Shown: positions 14,072 to 22,952 of the stretch, piece after piece | How positions within the stretch are numbered: position 1 is the stretch's first letter | Layout: each line of letters opens with the position of its first letter | Assembly (NCBI GenBank): GCA_013178275.1 | Contig: JABLWZ010000005.1 | Location: 1-64,000 of the forward strand | Direction: 5' to 3' | Source of the DNA: Bacillota bacterium | GTDB lineage: Bacteria; Bacillota; Ch66; Ch109 | Length of the DNA: 64,000 nt | The notes under the pieces: model-generated | Database searches by the model: none | Told to the model about the DNA's origin: nothing | Seen by the model: only the letters and a program-made list of their open reading frames with translations | Program-made: the position numbers and the translations under genes

Positions 14072-14148
14072 GTCCCGGTAGCTCAGCCGGACAGAGCAAC
14101 GGCCTTCTAAGCCGTGGGTCGGGGGTTCGAATCCCTCCCGGGACGCCA
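14072..14148 (+). tRNA. tRNA-Arg (anticodon TCT)
   Basis: Full cloverleaf: 7-bp acceptor (GTCCCGG/CCGGGAC), loop CTTCTAA, T-arm GGTTCGAATCC, encoded CCA. It forms the right-hand border of the mobile-element-rich region. Confidence 0.97.
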
Positions 14149-14168
14149 TTTATTTAGAGAAAAACGAG

Positions 14169-14197
14169 TTGACAGCGAACTCCCGATTTGTTACCAT
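14169..14197 (+). promoter_or_regulatory. Sigma-A promoter for tRNA-His
   Basis: TTGACA (14169) and TACCAT (14192) separated by 17 bp, 30 bp upstream of tRNA-His. Confidence 0.6.
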
Positions 14198-14226
14198 AAC
14201 TCGGCAGGTATTAAAAAGGCAGCGCG

Positions 14227-14303
14227 GTGGGTGTAGCTCAGTTGGTTAGAGCACCAGATTGTGGCTCTGGGGGCCGTGGGTTCGAATCCCATCATCCACC
14301 CCA
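14227..14303 (+). tRNA. tRNA-His (anticodon GTG)
   Basis: Cloverleaf with loop TTGTGGC. An extra G at 14226 can serve as the G-1 of tRNA-His opposite C73. CCA encoded. Confidence 0.97.
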
Positions 14304-14313
14304 AAATAGTATT

Positions 14314-14347
14314 AGAAGCCGGTAACACCGGGCTTCTTATTTTTTTC
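14314..14347 (+). terminator. Intrinsic terminator after tRNA-His
   Basis: AGAAGCC-GGT pairs with ACC-GGGCTTCT around AACA, followed by a T-run. Confidence 0.8.
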
Positions 14348-14419
14348 GCTTAAAAAGATGAGAGCGGGTCCGCTAAACCCGCCAACTCTTATCTTCGCTG
14401 CTTTCTTCATCCCAGAAAA

Positions 14420-15103
14420 CTAAACCAGCCGATACCCCACCCCCGGCTCGGTGATGATATGCCTGGGACGTGACGGGTCCTTTTCGATTTTGTGCCGCAG
14501 CTGCCCGATATAGACCCGCAGGTAGTGGGCCTCCTGCTCGAAATTGGGGCCCCATACGGCGCGCAGCAGCTGGCGCTGGGTAAGGACCTTCCCCCGGTGG
14601 AGCGCCAGAGCCTTAAGCATCTCGTACTCGGTCGGGGTGAGCTTCACCTCTTCCCCGTCGACGCTTACTCGGCGGTAAGCCAGGTCGATCACCATGCCGT
14701 CGAAGTCGAGGACCGGCTCACTTTCCGCGCTGGTCGCGTGGCGAAGCGCCGTGCGGATGCGGGCCAGCAGCTCTCCCATGCCGAAAGGCTTGGTGACGTA
14801 GTCGTCGGCGCCGTTGTCCAGGGCAGCCACCTTTTCCGTTTCCTGGTCCCTGACCGACAGGATTATTATCGGCACCGGCGACCATTCCCGTATCCGCTTG
14901 ACGACCTCCAGGCCGTCCATATCGGGCAGCCCCATGTCGAGGAGCACGAGGTCGGGTTTAAAGATCGCCGCCATCTCCAGCCCTTCCCGGCCGCTCGCCG
15001 TTTCACCCACATCGAAATCGTGCGCCTCCAGCGCGACCTTCAGCAGCCTCCGCATCTGGGGCTCGTCGTCGATCACCAGTATCCGCATCCCCTTGTTGCC
15101 CAT
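14420..15103 (-). CDS. kdpE: KdpE-type response regulator
   Basis: A 227-residue OmpR-family regulator. The receiver domain begins MRILVIDDEP and has the phosphorylated Asp in LVLLDMGLPDMDG. The C-terminal winged helix ends ITEPGVGYRLV. I take ATG 15103 (GGAGG 8-12 nt upstream) instead of an in-frame ATG 48 bp further up that lies within kdpD. It starts one base after the kdpD stop, so the two are co-translated. It should be phosphorylated by KdpD and control potassium-uptake genes. No kdpFABC operon is present in the window. Confidence 0.92.
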   Translation of the reverse strand: MGNKGMRILVIDDEPQMRRLLKVALEAHDFDVGETASGREGLEMAAIFKPDLVLLDMGLPDMDGLEVVKRIREWSPVPIIILSVRDQETEKVAALDNGADDYVTKPFGMGELLARIRTALRHATSAESEPVLDFDGMVIDLAYRRVSVDGEEVKLTPTEYEMLKALALHRGKVLTQRQLLRAVWGPNFEQEAHYLRVYIGQLRHKIEKDPSRPRHIITEPGVGYRLV

Positions 15104-15104
15104 A

Positions 15105-17801
15105 CTAAGCACCCTCCTCCAGGGGGGACAGCTCCCCCAGCAGGTTTTCATTCAGCGGGAGGGTAAAGGTTATTACCGCTCCGCCGCCGGGGTTGTTTTC
15201 CGCCCTGATCCTGCCTCCATGGGCCTCGACCATGGCCCGGCAGATGGTCAATCCCAGGCCGACCCCGCTTGTTTTCCGGGAGGTCTTCAGCCGGTAGAAC
15301 TTGTCGAAGACCTGTTCCAGCTGGTCCCCGGGGATCCCTGAGCCGCGGTCCGCTGTCCTGATCTCTACCATGCCCTCGACCCGCCGGGCGGAGACGGTTA
15401 TCTCGTCGACCCTTTCTGAATACTTGACGGCGTTGTCCAGGAGGTTGACGATCACCTGCTCGATCAGGACGAAGTCCACATACAGCAGCGGCAGGTTGGG
15501 CTCGATATCGATTCGGAGCGGCCACTGCCTGAGGGCTTCCAGGCGGCGGACCGCCACCCCGATGATATCCTGGATGTCGCACCAGTCTCGGTTCAGCTTC
15601 AGGAAACCGCTTTCCAGCCTGGCCATGTCGAGCAGGTTGTTGACCACGCGTTCCATCCGCACCGCCCCCTGCTTGATGCTCTTGAGCAGGTCCCTCCTTG
15701 CCTCCGGGGGATAAACCTCGCCCTCCTCCAGCAGCCCGGTGACCGCCCCGGTTATGGAGGTGAGGGGTGTCCGCAGCTCGTGCGAGATGGAGTTTAAGAG
15801 CGCGTTGCGCAGCCTCTCCGAATCCGCCAGCAGTTGGGACTCCTTGGCCTTTTCCCCGAGCTGGACCCGGTTTATGGCCATGGCGGTGAAGCTGCCGAGG
15901 GCGTCCAGGAGCAGGCGCTTCTCATTGGAAAGCGGCTGCCCGGTATCAAAGGGCCAGACACCCAAGACGCCTATGGCCCTGCTCTCGGCCACCAGGGGTA
16001 CGTATATCCCGTTCGACCCGGCCAGGGTCTCGGTCCCCCAGCCCGCCACCTGTCCCTGCTCAAAGACCCATTTCACCACCGCCTTTTCCTTCTCGTCCAG
16101 GAACACCTCATGCCTTGAGGCGGTACTGGCAGTGATATTCAAGGCGTCCTCTTTATCCGGGAGGAATATCACCACCTGGCCTTCCATGCTCTGGGCGATA
16201 CTCTTCGCGGCGGTGTTTAAAAGTCTTTTCAGGTCGACCTCGACCGTGATCTCCCGGCTCAGCTCCTGGATGGCGGCCATCCTGGACTCGCGCTGCTTGG
16301 AGAGCGATACCTGCTGCCTGAGCCTGGTCGAGATGGACCCGGTCAGCAGTGCGACCAGGAGGAATATGGAGAAGCTGATCAGGTGGCGCAGGTCAGCCAC
16401 CGTCAGCCTGAGGGTCGGCGGCACGAACAGGTAATCGAAGGCCAGGATTCCCAGCACGGACGCAAACACCCCAGGGCTCAGCCCCCAGCTTACCGCGCTC
16501 AAGAGCACCGGCAGGAGATACAGCATCGCGACGTTGACCAGTCCGAGGTCGGGCTCCAGCCACTTGGCCAGCACGGTCACTGCCGCGATCATTACGAAGG
16601 TGAATAAATAAGGATACAGCTGCCGGGTCTGCCGGGGAAAGACCGAGTAGCGGGGCAGCCCCTCCGGCTGCGACCTCCCCGAGATGACGTGGACACTGAT
16701 GCCCTCGCTTTTATGTATCAGGTTGTCGACCACCGAGCCGTGGATCCACTCCCAGAGCTTAGAGTGCAGGGGGCGGCCGATGATGAGTTGGGTTACGTTT
16801 CGCTTCCGGGCTATCTCCAGCAGTTCCTCCGCCACGTCCTGGCCGGTGGTGACTACGGTCTGGCCGCCCAACTGCTCGGCGAGACGGAGGTTTTTGGTCA
16901 GGCGGTCCCTTTCCGCGTCCCCGGCCGGCAGGCGGCGGGGGGTCTCGATATAGACCGCCAGCCACTCGGCCTGAAGGCTGGAGGCGATCCGGCTGCCCAG
17001 GCGGATAAGCTGGGCGGAAAAGGGGCTGGCGCTGACGCAGACCATGATCCTCTCTCCCACCGGCCAGGGGCCGGGGATGGCGTGGGCCCGCATGTAGGTT
17101 TCCAGCTGGCGGTCGACCCGCTGGGCGGTGAAGCGGAGCGCCAGTTCGCGCAGGGCGTTGATGTTGCCGGGGCGGAAGAACTTGTCGAGCGCCTCCCGCG
17201 CCTTGTCCGGGACATAAACCTTTCCCTCCTTAAACCTCTGGATCAGGTCGTCGGGAGGGATGTCGATGACGTGGATCTCGGCCCTTTCCAGTATCCGGTC
17301 AGGCAGCGTCTCCCGCACCACCATCCCGGTGATCCGGGCCACCACGTCGTTCAGGCTCTCCAGGTGCTGGATGTTGAGGGTGGTGTATACGTTTATCCCC
17401 GCGGCCAGCAATTCCTCGACGTCCTGGTACCGCTTGGCGTGCCGGCCGGTGACGTTGGTGTGGGCGAGTTCATCGACCAGGGCCAGCTTCGGCTTTCGCG
17501 CGAGCAGCTTGTCCAGGTCCATTTCGGAAAAGGGCTTGCCCCGGTACTCCACCTGGATGGGGGGGACGACCGGCAGCCCGGCCAGCAGGACCTCGGTCTC
17601 GGGACGGCCGTGGGTCTCGACCCAGCCCACCAGCAGGTCCACCCCTTCCGCCATCCGCTCCCGGGCCGCCTGCAGCATGGCGTAGGTCTTTCCCACCCCG
17701 GCGGCGGCCCCCAGGAAGATGGTCAGGGTGCCGCGGCTTTTATCTTTTAGACCGGCGAGCAGGGCGTCGGGGTCGGCCCGCTCGACCTGGTTTAGGGTCA
17801 T
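15105..17801 (-). CDS. kdpD: Sensor histidine kinase KdpD
   Basis: An 898-residue membrane kinase with the complete KdpD layout: N-terminal KdpD domain with Walker A GAAAGVGKT (about residues 32-40), a USP domain (about 245-370), four membrane helices of DUF4118 (about 395-500), a GAF domain (about 520-640), and HisKA with phosphorylated His in SISHELRTPLTS, followed by HATPase motifs ending GVGLGLTICR. It responds to potassium limitation and salt; in Staphylococcus aureus the USP domain binds c-di-AMP. Transcribed divergently from the KimA-like permease, which suggests joint potassium control. Confidence 0.94.
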   Translation of the reverse strand: MTLNQVERADPDALLAGLKDKSRGTLTIFLGAAAGVGKTYAMLQAARERMAEGVDLLVGWVETHGRPETEVLLAGLPVVPPIQVEYRGKPFSEMDLDKLLARKPKLALVDELAHTNVTGRHAKRYQDVEELLAAGINVYTTLNIQHLESLNDVVARITGMVVRETLPDRILERAEIHVIDIPPDDLIQRFKEGKVYVPDKAREALDKFFRPGNINALRELALRFTAQRVDRQLETYMRAHAIPGPWPVGERIMVCVSASPFSAQLIRLGSRIASSLQAEWLAVYIETPRRLPAGDAERDRLTKNLRLAEQLGGQTVVTTGQDVAEELLEIARKRNVTQLIIGRPLHSKLWEWIHGSVVDNLIHKSEGISVHVISGRSQPEGLPRYSVFPRQTRQLYPYLFTFVMIAAVTVLAKWLEPDLGLVNVAMLYLLPVLLSAVSWGLSPGVFASVLGILAFDYLFVPPTLRLTVADLRHLISFSIFLLVALLTGSISTRLRQQVSLSKQRESRMAAIQELSREITVEVDLKRLLNTAAKSIAQSMEGQVVIFLPDKEDALNITASTASRHEVFLDEKEKAVVKWVFEQGQVAGWGTETLAGSNGIYVPLVAESRAIGVLGVWPFDTGQPLSNEKRLLLDALGSFTAMAINRVQLGEKAKESQLLADSERLRNALLNSISHELRTPLTSITGAVTGLLEEGEVYPPEARRDLLKSIKQGAVRMERVVNNLLDMARLESGFLKLNRDWCDIQDIIGVAVRRLEALRQWPLRIDIEPNLPLLYVDFVLIEQVIVNLLDNAVKYSERVDEITVSARRVEGMVEIRTADRGSGIPGDQLEQVFDKFYRLKTSRKTSGVGLGLTICRAMVEAHGGRIRAENNPGGGAVITFTLPLNENLLGELSPLEEGA

Positions 17802-17849
17802 GCCCGCATCCCCCTTACCGTTTATCCAGGCTGTCCAGTTCCAGGTTTA

Positions 17850-17875
17850 GTTTTACATATTTATTCCTGTAAAAC
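17850..17875. repeat. Inverted repeat in the kdpDE / permease intergenic region
   Basis: GTTTTACA (17850-17857) and TGTAAAAC (17868-17875) are perfect complements, 50 bp upstream of kdpD. A candidate operator or leader hairpin. Otherwise the 358-bp gap shows only a TATAAT at 18081 and no riboswitch I can recognise. Confidence 0.45.
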
Positions 17876-18080
17876 CTAATAAGACACCTGGTGGTAGAAC
17901 AGTTTCTTCATCGCAGCCTTTTCATCCTTCTTTTTATAGGGTAACCCAGATCCCTACATTCAGGTTTCTCTGCTTAGTTTAATTAACCCGACAGTCAAGG
18001 GGTTGTAAAGATTCGGGGGAAAGGTGTCAAGAAAGCGTAAAGATTGGCGTTTGTCGATTCCAAAAAGAAAACCCGCTGAC

Positions 18081-18086
18081 TATAAT
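18081..18086 (+). promoter_or_regulatory. -10 box (TATAAT) of the KimA-like permease
   Basis: Perfect TATAAT 74 bp before the TTG start. No convincing -35 at 17 bp, so the promoter may need an activator, plausibly KdpE. Confidence 0.4.
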
Positions 18087-18159
18087 TTAACCGGGTCACC
18101 GAGATCAAAGGCGTTTTCACGATAACAGACAAGAATTTAACAGACGGGAGAGGGAGACC

Positions 18160-20217
18160 TTGTTCGGACAGTTAATGCGGTGGCTTCTGGGACAAAGGCT
18201 TGAAACGAGCCGGCTGGCGGAAGAAAAGCTCAACGTCTTCTGGGGTATGCCGATACTAGCCAGCGACGCGATATCCTCGGTGGCTTACGCCGCGGAGGAG
18301 ATACTCTACGTTTTGATCCCGGCGGTGGGCCTGCTCTCTTACCTGTGGCTGCCGCGGGTGGCCGGCGTCATCATCCTGCTGCTGGTAATACTCACCCTGT
18401 CCTACCGCCAGACCGTGGAAGCGTACCCCGGCGGCGGCGGGGCTTATATAGTCGCCAAGGACAACCTGAAGCCGGTATACGGCCTGATCGCCGGGGCTTC
18501 CCTCTCGGTCGACTATGTGCTCACCGTCGCGGTCAGTATCTCGGCCGGCACCGCCGCCATCACATCTGCCTTACCAGCCCTGTATGAACAACGGGTGGTT
18601 ATCTCGGTGGTGATTATTGCCCTGCTGACGTTAGGCAACCTGCGGGGTATCAGGGAGTCATCCCGCATCTTCAGCCTCCCCACCTACACCTTCATCCTGG
18701 CGCTGGTAATCCTGATCGGGGTGGGAACAGCCAGGTACATGAGCGGAGACTATACGGTAATCGCGGCGGAGACCCCAATGGAAGCCCTCCCGGAGCTTAC
18801 CTTCGGCACCGGGGCGGTCACCCTCTTCCTGCTGCTGCGGGCCTTTTCCTCGGGGTGCGCGGCCGTGACCGGGGTGGAGGCGATCAGCAACGCGGTGCCC
18901 AACTTCAAGGAGCCGGCCTCCCATAACGCCAAGATCACCTATTTCCTGCTGGCCCTGGCCGTGATGATAACCTTCGGCGGCTCCGCATTTCTGGCTAAGA
19001 TCTACCAGGTGGTACCCAACCCTCAGCAGACGGTGATAGCCCAGATCGCCACCGCTGTCTTCGGGCACGGATTCATGTTCTATTTCATCCAGGCCACCAC
19101 CGCCGTCATCCTAGCCATGGCCGCCAATACCGCCTTCGCCGGGTTTCCCACCCTGTTTTCGGTCATAGCCCAGGACGGTTACGCGCCCCGCCAGCTGGCC
19201 CTGCGCGGACACCGCCTGAACTTCTCCAACGGTATCATCGTCCTGGCCATCCTGGCCAGCATCCTGGTGATAGTGTTCCAGGGTGACACCCACCTGCTGA
19301 TACCCCTGTACGCCGTCGGGGTCTTCACCTCGTTCACCCTCTCCCAGACCGGGATGCTGGTGCGCTGGTTCCGGCTGAAGGGGAAAGGTTGGCGGCACAA
19401 GGCGGTCATAAACGGTATAGGAGCGGTCATGTCCCTGGTCACGGTGGTGATCATCGGGGTCACCAAGTTCCAGCACGGGGCCTGGATCGTACTCGTCGTT
19501 ATCCCGATAATAGTCATGCTGATGTTCCGTATAAAGCGCCACTACGAATCTGTCGCGAAACAGCTCGACGTCCCGGAAGACGTATTGCCGAAGGTGAACC
19601 TCTGGTACCAGTTCGAGCACCACGTCATATTACCCATAGACAGCCTCAACGCCATGACCCTCAAGGCCCTGCGGTATGCGCAGGGCATCTGCCCCAACGT
19701 GGTGGCCTTCCATGTCGAGATAACCAGGGGGGGGGCCGACAAGCTGAAGAGGAAGTGGGCGCAGCTCGACACCGACATCCCCCTGGTGGTCAAGTTCTCG
19801 CCCGACCGGGAGATAGTAAAGACCTTGACCAGTTACATCCAGTCGGAGGAACACGCCTCCCGGCCCGAGGACATGATAACCGTACTCCTGCCGCAGTTTT
19901 TCGTCTCCCACTGGTGGGAAGCGGCGCTCCACAACAACACCAGCCTGTTCATCGCCAACTCGATGTTCCATAAACGCAACGTCGTCGTTTCAGTGGTGCC
20001 CTTCTACCTCGAGGACCTGCCCACCCGCCGGGAGATTCAAAACAAAACCGTGAAGGAACTGAGGCTGAAACTAGGCCTGACAGCGGCGGAACTGGCTTTT
20101 GCGATAAATGGGAACCGGGAAAAGATTATGGAGATAGACCACCTGAAACTGAAGGACGTGCCTGAACCCATCAAATCAAAGCTCCTGCCCTTACTCGAAG
20201 ATGTAAAAGCCAGCTAA
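18160..20217 (+). CDS. kimA: KimA/YdaO-like potassium permease (APC superfamily)
   Basis: A 685-residue membrane protein with about 12 helices in the first 440 residues and a soluble C-terminal domain. It closely resembles Bacillus subtilis KimA (YdaO), a proton-coupled high-affinity K+ importer: LASDAISSVAYAAEEIL, SYRQTVEAYPGGGGAYIVAK, VDYVLTVAVSISAGTAAITS and AVTGVEAISNAVPNFKEP. It is longer than KimA at the C-terminus. The start is TTG behind GGGAGAGGGAG. Its position divergent from kdpDE supports a potassium role; KimA itself is inhibited by c-di-AMP. Confidence 0.85.
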   Translation: MFGQLMRWLLGQRLETSRLAEEKLNVFWGMPILASDAISSVAYAAEEILYVLIPAVGLLSYLWLPRVAGVIILLLVILTLSYRQTVEAYPGGGGAYIVAKDNLKPVYGLIAGASLSVDYVLTVAVSISAGTAAITSALPALYEQRVVISVVIIALLTLGNLRGIRESSRIFSLPTYTFILALVILIGVGTARYMSGDYTVIAAETPMEALPELTFGTGAVTLFLLLRAFSSGCAAVTGVEAISNAVPNFKEPASHNAKITYFLLALAVMITFGGSAFLAKIYQVVPNPQQTVIAQIATAVFGHGFMFYFIQATTAVILAMAANTAFAGFPTLFSVIAQDGYAPRQLALRGHRLNFSNGIIVLAILASILVIVFQGDTHLLIPLYAVGVFTSFTLSQTGMLVRWFRLKGKGWRHKAVINGIGAVMSLVTVVIIGVTKFQHGAWIVLVVIPIIVMLMFRIKRHYESVAKQLDVPEDVLPKVNLWYQFEHHVILPIDSLNAMTLKALRYAQGICPNVVAFHVEITRGGADKLKRKWAQLDTDIPLVVKFSPDREIVKTLTSYIQSEEHASRPEDMITVLLPQFFVSHWWEAALHNNTSLFIANSMFHKRNVVVSVVPFYLEDLPTRREIQNKTVKELRLKLGLTAAELAFAINGNREKIMEIDHLKLKDVPEPIKSKLLPLLEDVKAS

Positions 20218-20349
20218 GGAGAAGCCCTGGTAAACAATTTAGGGTTGAAGCCAGATCGGTATCGTATTAGAATTAGAATGACCAGTGGCGGACCGTTTAA
20301 GCCGGCACCAATCAGCGTAAGACTTAACTCTGAAAAATTATATTTTCGC

Positions 20350-20426
20350 GCGCCCGTAGCTCAGTCGGATAGAGTGACGGACTTCGAATCCGCAGGCCGC
20401 AGGTTCGAGCCCTGCCGGGCGCGCCA
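20350..20426 (+). tRNA. tRNA-Arg (anticodon TCG)
   Basis: Acceptor GCGCCCG/CGGGCGC, loop CTTCGAA, CCA encoded. The anticodon stem has an A-C mismatch at its outer pair. A terminator-like hairpin with T-run follows (20433-20471). Confidence 0.95.
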
Positions 20427-20461
20427 TAAATTCCCTGGAACAGCAAGGCTTCTGGGGATTT
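20405..20461. repeat. Direct repeat, left copy (tRNA-Arg 3' end plus terminator)
   Basis: 57 bp beginning TCGAGCCCTGCCGGGCGCG inside the tRNA T-arm and ending in the terminator. The second copy is at 21892-21949 with four differences. Confidence 0.9.
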
Positions 20462-20530
20462 CTATTTTTTCGGAGTCAAACTATGGTGTTTACCTCGGAT
20501 GGGACGCGAGGTGAAGATGGGACGCTGATA

Positions 20531-21784
20531 TTATCCTTCCCCGGCAGCTGGCTTTTGACGGGTGGTGGTTAGTTCCTGCCAGATGGCGTCGAGTTCTTTC
20601 GGGTGGGAGAAGAGGACGGAGATTATCTCCGGGTCAAGGCTCCCGTTGCTCCCCAATCTGTTTAGGGTGCCCTCGATCTGTTCCCAGGACAAGCCGGAGC
20701 GGTAGGGCCTTTCCTCGCGCATAGCGGTATAGATGTCGGCTATGGCGATGATCCGGGATTCAGTGCACAGATCCTCCGCCTGCTTGTGAAAGGGGTATCC
20801 CTGGCCGTTCAACCACTCGTGATGGTAAGCGCCCCATTCCGCCAGGGGTATTTTGGGGAGCGCTGATTTGAGCCACCAGTAGGTATAGTAGGGGTGCTGC
20901 TTGATGGTGTTGAATTCGACCCTGGTCAGCGGCCCCGGTTTTTCCAGGATGCTTTCTGGCACAGTCAGCTTTCCCAGGTCGTGCAGCAGTCCGGCGATTT
21001 CGATCAGGGTAAGGGTTTTGGGCGGCAGGCCTATTTTCTTAGCCAGGAACCGGGCGGTTGAGGCCACCCCGGTGGAATGCCGGTAGGTAAAAGCGCTCTT
21101 GGCGTCAACCACCTGGCTGAACAGGCGGGCGATGGAGACCAGCTCTTTTATTCCAATGACCGCTTTGTGGTAAGGCCGCAGCAGGTTGATGAGGTGGAAG
21201 GAAATATTGGGCGATACGATATTGAACCAGAACGACTCGATTTTGGATAGTTCAAGAAATATGGCAACCAGGTCCGGATCGAAGACGACTCCGGACAGTT
21301 CTTTTATCTTAGCAGCGATTTTATCCCGCTGGTCGAGGATCGGGCGTTGGTCTTTGATCAGGACGATTATCCGGTCAGCCAGGTTGATGATGCGGCTGGG
21401 AAGCGGGATATCGTCTTTGCTCAACCCGCAAGGGTTGTTACCTTCCCAGTAGTCGTGGTGATGGAGGATAATCTTGTCTACCGAACCGATGAAGCTGGCT
21501 CCATTGAGAAAACTGTAGCCGGCCTGGCAGTGGGGCCATGGGTCTTTGATGTCGAATTTCTCAAGCCCTAACTTTTCATCCCAGTTGACCGCGCCGATGT
21601 CGTGAATGATGGAGGCGGACAAAAGTTCTGTGAGCTTTCCGTTGTCGAAGCCCAGGGCCTTTCCAATGTGCAGGGACAATAGCGCGACCCGTTGGTGATG
21701 AAGTATCAGTCCGCTGTGTGAGAAATCCAGGCTTTGCGAGAGATTGATCAGGAGCTGCACCAAATTTACCCTCAAAGGGATCAT
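20531..21784 (-). CDS. HD-GYP domain protein (probable c-di-GMP phosphodiesterase)
   Basis: A 417-residue soluble protein with two HD-type halves. The N-terminal half has a degenerate HD (IIHDIGAVNW, then HHHDYWEG). The C-terminal half has the HD-GYP set: RHSTGVAST, LLHDLGKLTVPESIL, KQHPYYTYWWL, HHEWLNGQGYP. This arrangement usually hydrolyses cyclic di-GMP, with the first half regulatory. The annotated ATG has a weak site; a TTG 27 bp later has GAGGG at good distance. The gene is the only cargo between two copies of a tRNA-Arg 3' end. Confidence 0.85.
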   Translation of the reverse strand: MIPLRVNLVQLLINLSQSLDFSHSGLILHHQRVALLSLHIGKALGFDNGKLTELLSASIIHDIGAVNWDEKLGLEKFDIKDPWPHCQAGYSFLNGASFIGSVDKIILHHHDYWEGNNPCGLSKDDIPLPSRIINLADRIIVLIKDQRPILDQRDKIAAKIKELSGVVFDPDLVAIFLELSKIESFWFNIVSPNISFHLINLLRPYHKAVIGIKELVSIARLFSQVVDAKSAFTYRHSTGVASTARFLAKKIGLPPKTLTLIEIAGLLHDLGKLTVPESILEKPGPLTRVEFNTIKQHPYYTYWWLKSALPKIPLAEWGAYHHEWLNGQGYPFHKQAEDLCTESRIIAIADIYTAMREERPYRSGLSWEQIEGTLNRLGSNGSLDPEIISVLFSHPKELDAIWQELTTTRQKPAAGEG

Positions 21785-21891
21785 CCTTGCTGAATAGTAT
21801 AGTCGACTGTGTAACTAAATTTTATATTAAATCGGCAGAAGATGTAAATGAAAAAGACCGCATAGTTTCTGGCTAGGAGATTAAACGGGTA

Positions 21892-21949
21892 TCGAGCCCT
21901 GCCGGGCGCGGCATAAACTTCCCTGGAACATCATGGCTTCTGGGGATTT
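21892..21949. repeat. Direct repeat, right copy (tRNA-Arg 3' end plus terminator)
   Basis: 58 bp matching 20405-20461 except three substitutions and one insertion. The tRNA 5' half is absent, so this is a non-functional tail like an attachment-site duplicate. The 245-bp gap it sits in otherwise holds only a TATAAT-like -10 near 21986. Confidence 0.9.
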
Positions 21950-22029
21950 TATTATTTATTCCCACAAAAAATCAGCCGGTTTCGTGTATAATATTGTCTT
22001 GAACACAGACTGCAAAAGGTGGGAGACAC

Positions 22030-22806
22030 ATGAAAAAAAAGTACCTGAGCTTAATAGCCGTGCTGATTATCGGTTTGATACTGTCGACAGCCGCGGCGGC
22101 TTCCGCGGATCTCCCGATCAGGTTGATGGTTAACGGGAAAGAAGTGGCCGCCGATGTCCCGCCGCAGAATATTAACGGCCGGGTCCTGGTCCCGGTCAGG
22201 TTCGTGGCGGAAGCCCTGGGCGCGACTGTAGAATGGAACGGCGCCAGCAGCTCGGTCTTTATTAAGACCCCGGACGCTCAAAACGCTCCGGTTGTCGACA
22301 GCGGCGCCTCGCCGGCGGTCAGGCTGTTCGTGAACGGCAGACAGATAGCCGCCGATGTCCCTCCCCAGAACATCGGGGGGAGGATACTGGTCCCGATCAG
22401 GTTCGTCGCTGAGGCCCTGGGAGCCGAAGTCAACTGGGACGGGCCAAACAACCTGGTGACCATCACCAGCAGGAAACCTAAGACTTACACCTTTGACAAG
22501 GTCCGGGTTGTTATAAAGGATGAAGGACTCAGGCCGCAGACCGTGCACCTGGATAACGACACCTCCAACTCCAAGGTCTCTGGAGAAATAAAGAATGACT
22601 CCAGGGATAAGACGTACCGGTTTATCAACACCACCATCACGTTTTATGACCAGGACGGCCGGGCGGTATCCACCAAGAGTTACTATACCGACTCCGTGGT
22701 GCTGGCTCCTGGGCAGTCCACAACCTTCAGCGCTAATTTCAGCAGCCTGGACCTCAAGGGAGCGAGCATGGGCTATTTTGAGGTCGTCGTGACTACCGGA
22801 TTATAA
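22030..22806 (+). CDS. Secreted stalk protein: two copper-amine-oxidase-N domains plus FxLYD domain
   Basis: A 258-residue exported protein. A signal peptide (MKKKYLSLIAVLIIGLILST) is followed by two repeats of the copper amine oxidase N-terminal domain (IRLMVNGKEVAADVPPQ with NGRVLVPVRFVAEALGA, then RLFVNGRQIAADVPPQN with GGRILVPIRFVAEALGA). It ends in a beta-sandwich like the FxLYD domain. In Clostridia these repeats are cell-surface modules, not oxidases. It is probably anchored or released at the wall. The next gene shares the same module, so they look like a functional pair. Confidence 0.87.
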   Translation: MKKKYLSLIAVLIIGLILSTAAAASADLPIRLMVNGKEVAADVPPQNINGRVLVPVRFVAEALGATVEWNGASSSVFIKTPDAQNAPVVDSGASPAVRLFVNGRQIAADVPPQNIGGRILVPIRFVAEALGAEVNWDGPNNLVTITSRKPKTYTFDKVRVVIKDEGLRPQTVHLDNDTSNSKVSGEIKNDSRDKTYRFINTTITFYDQDGRAVSTKSYYTDSVVLAPGQSTTFSANFSSLDLKGASMGYFEVVVTTGL

Positions 22807-22952
22807 GGATAAATCGGGCGGACCAGAAGAATCCCCGGAGCTGGTGTCTTCCGGGGATTATTATTCTCCCGGGCATGCCTGGCGCTGTATCCATACCAGC
22901 AGGAAAAACCACCGGGTTGTAGAAATAAGAAAAAAAGAAGGGAGTTGGGAAT

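Noticed and set aside
16689-17750. 353-codon open frame antisense to kdpD
   Set aside because: Shadow frame caused by high GC; kdpD is fully supported on the other strand. Similar antisense frames over tig (31634-32716) and valS (43595-44707) were rejected likewise.
17802-18160. c-di-AMP (ydaO) riboswitch upstream of the KimA-like gene
   Set aside because: The expected conserved GGGGA/ACC core is not present on either strand.
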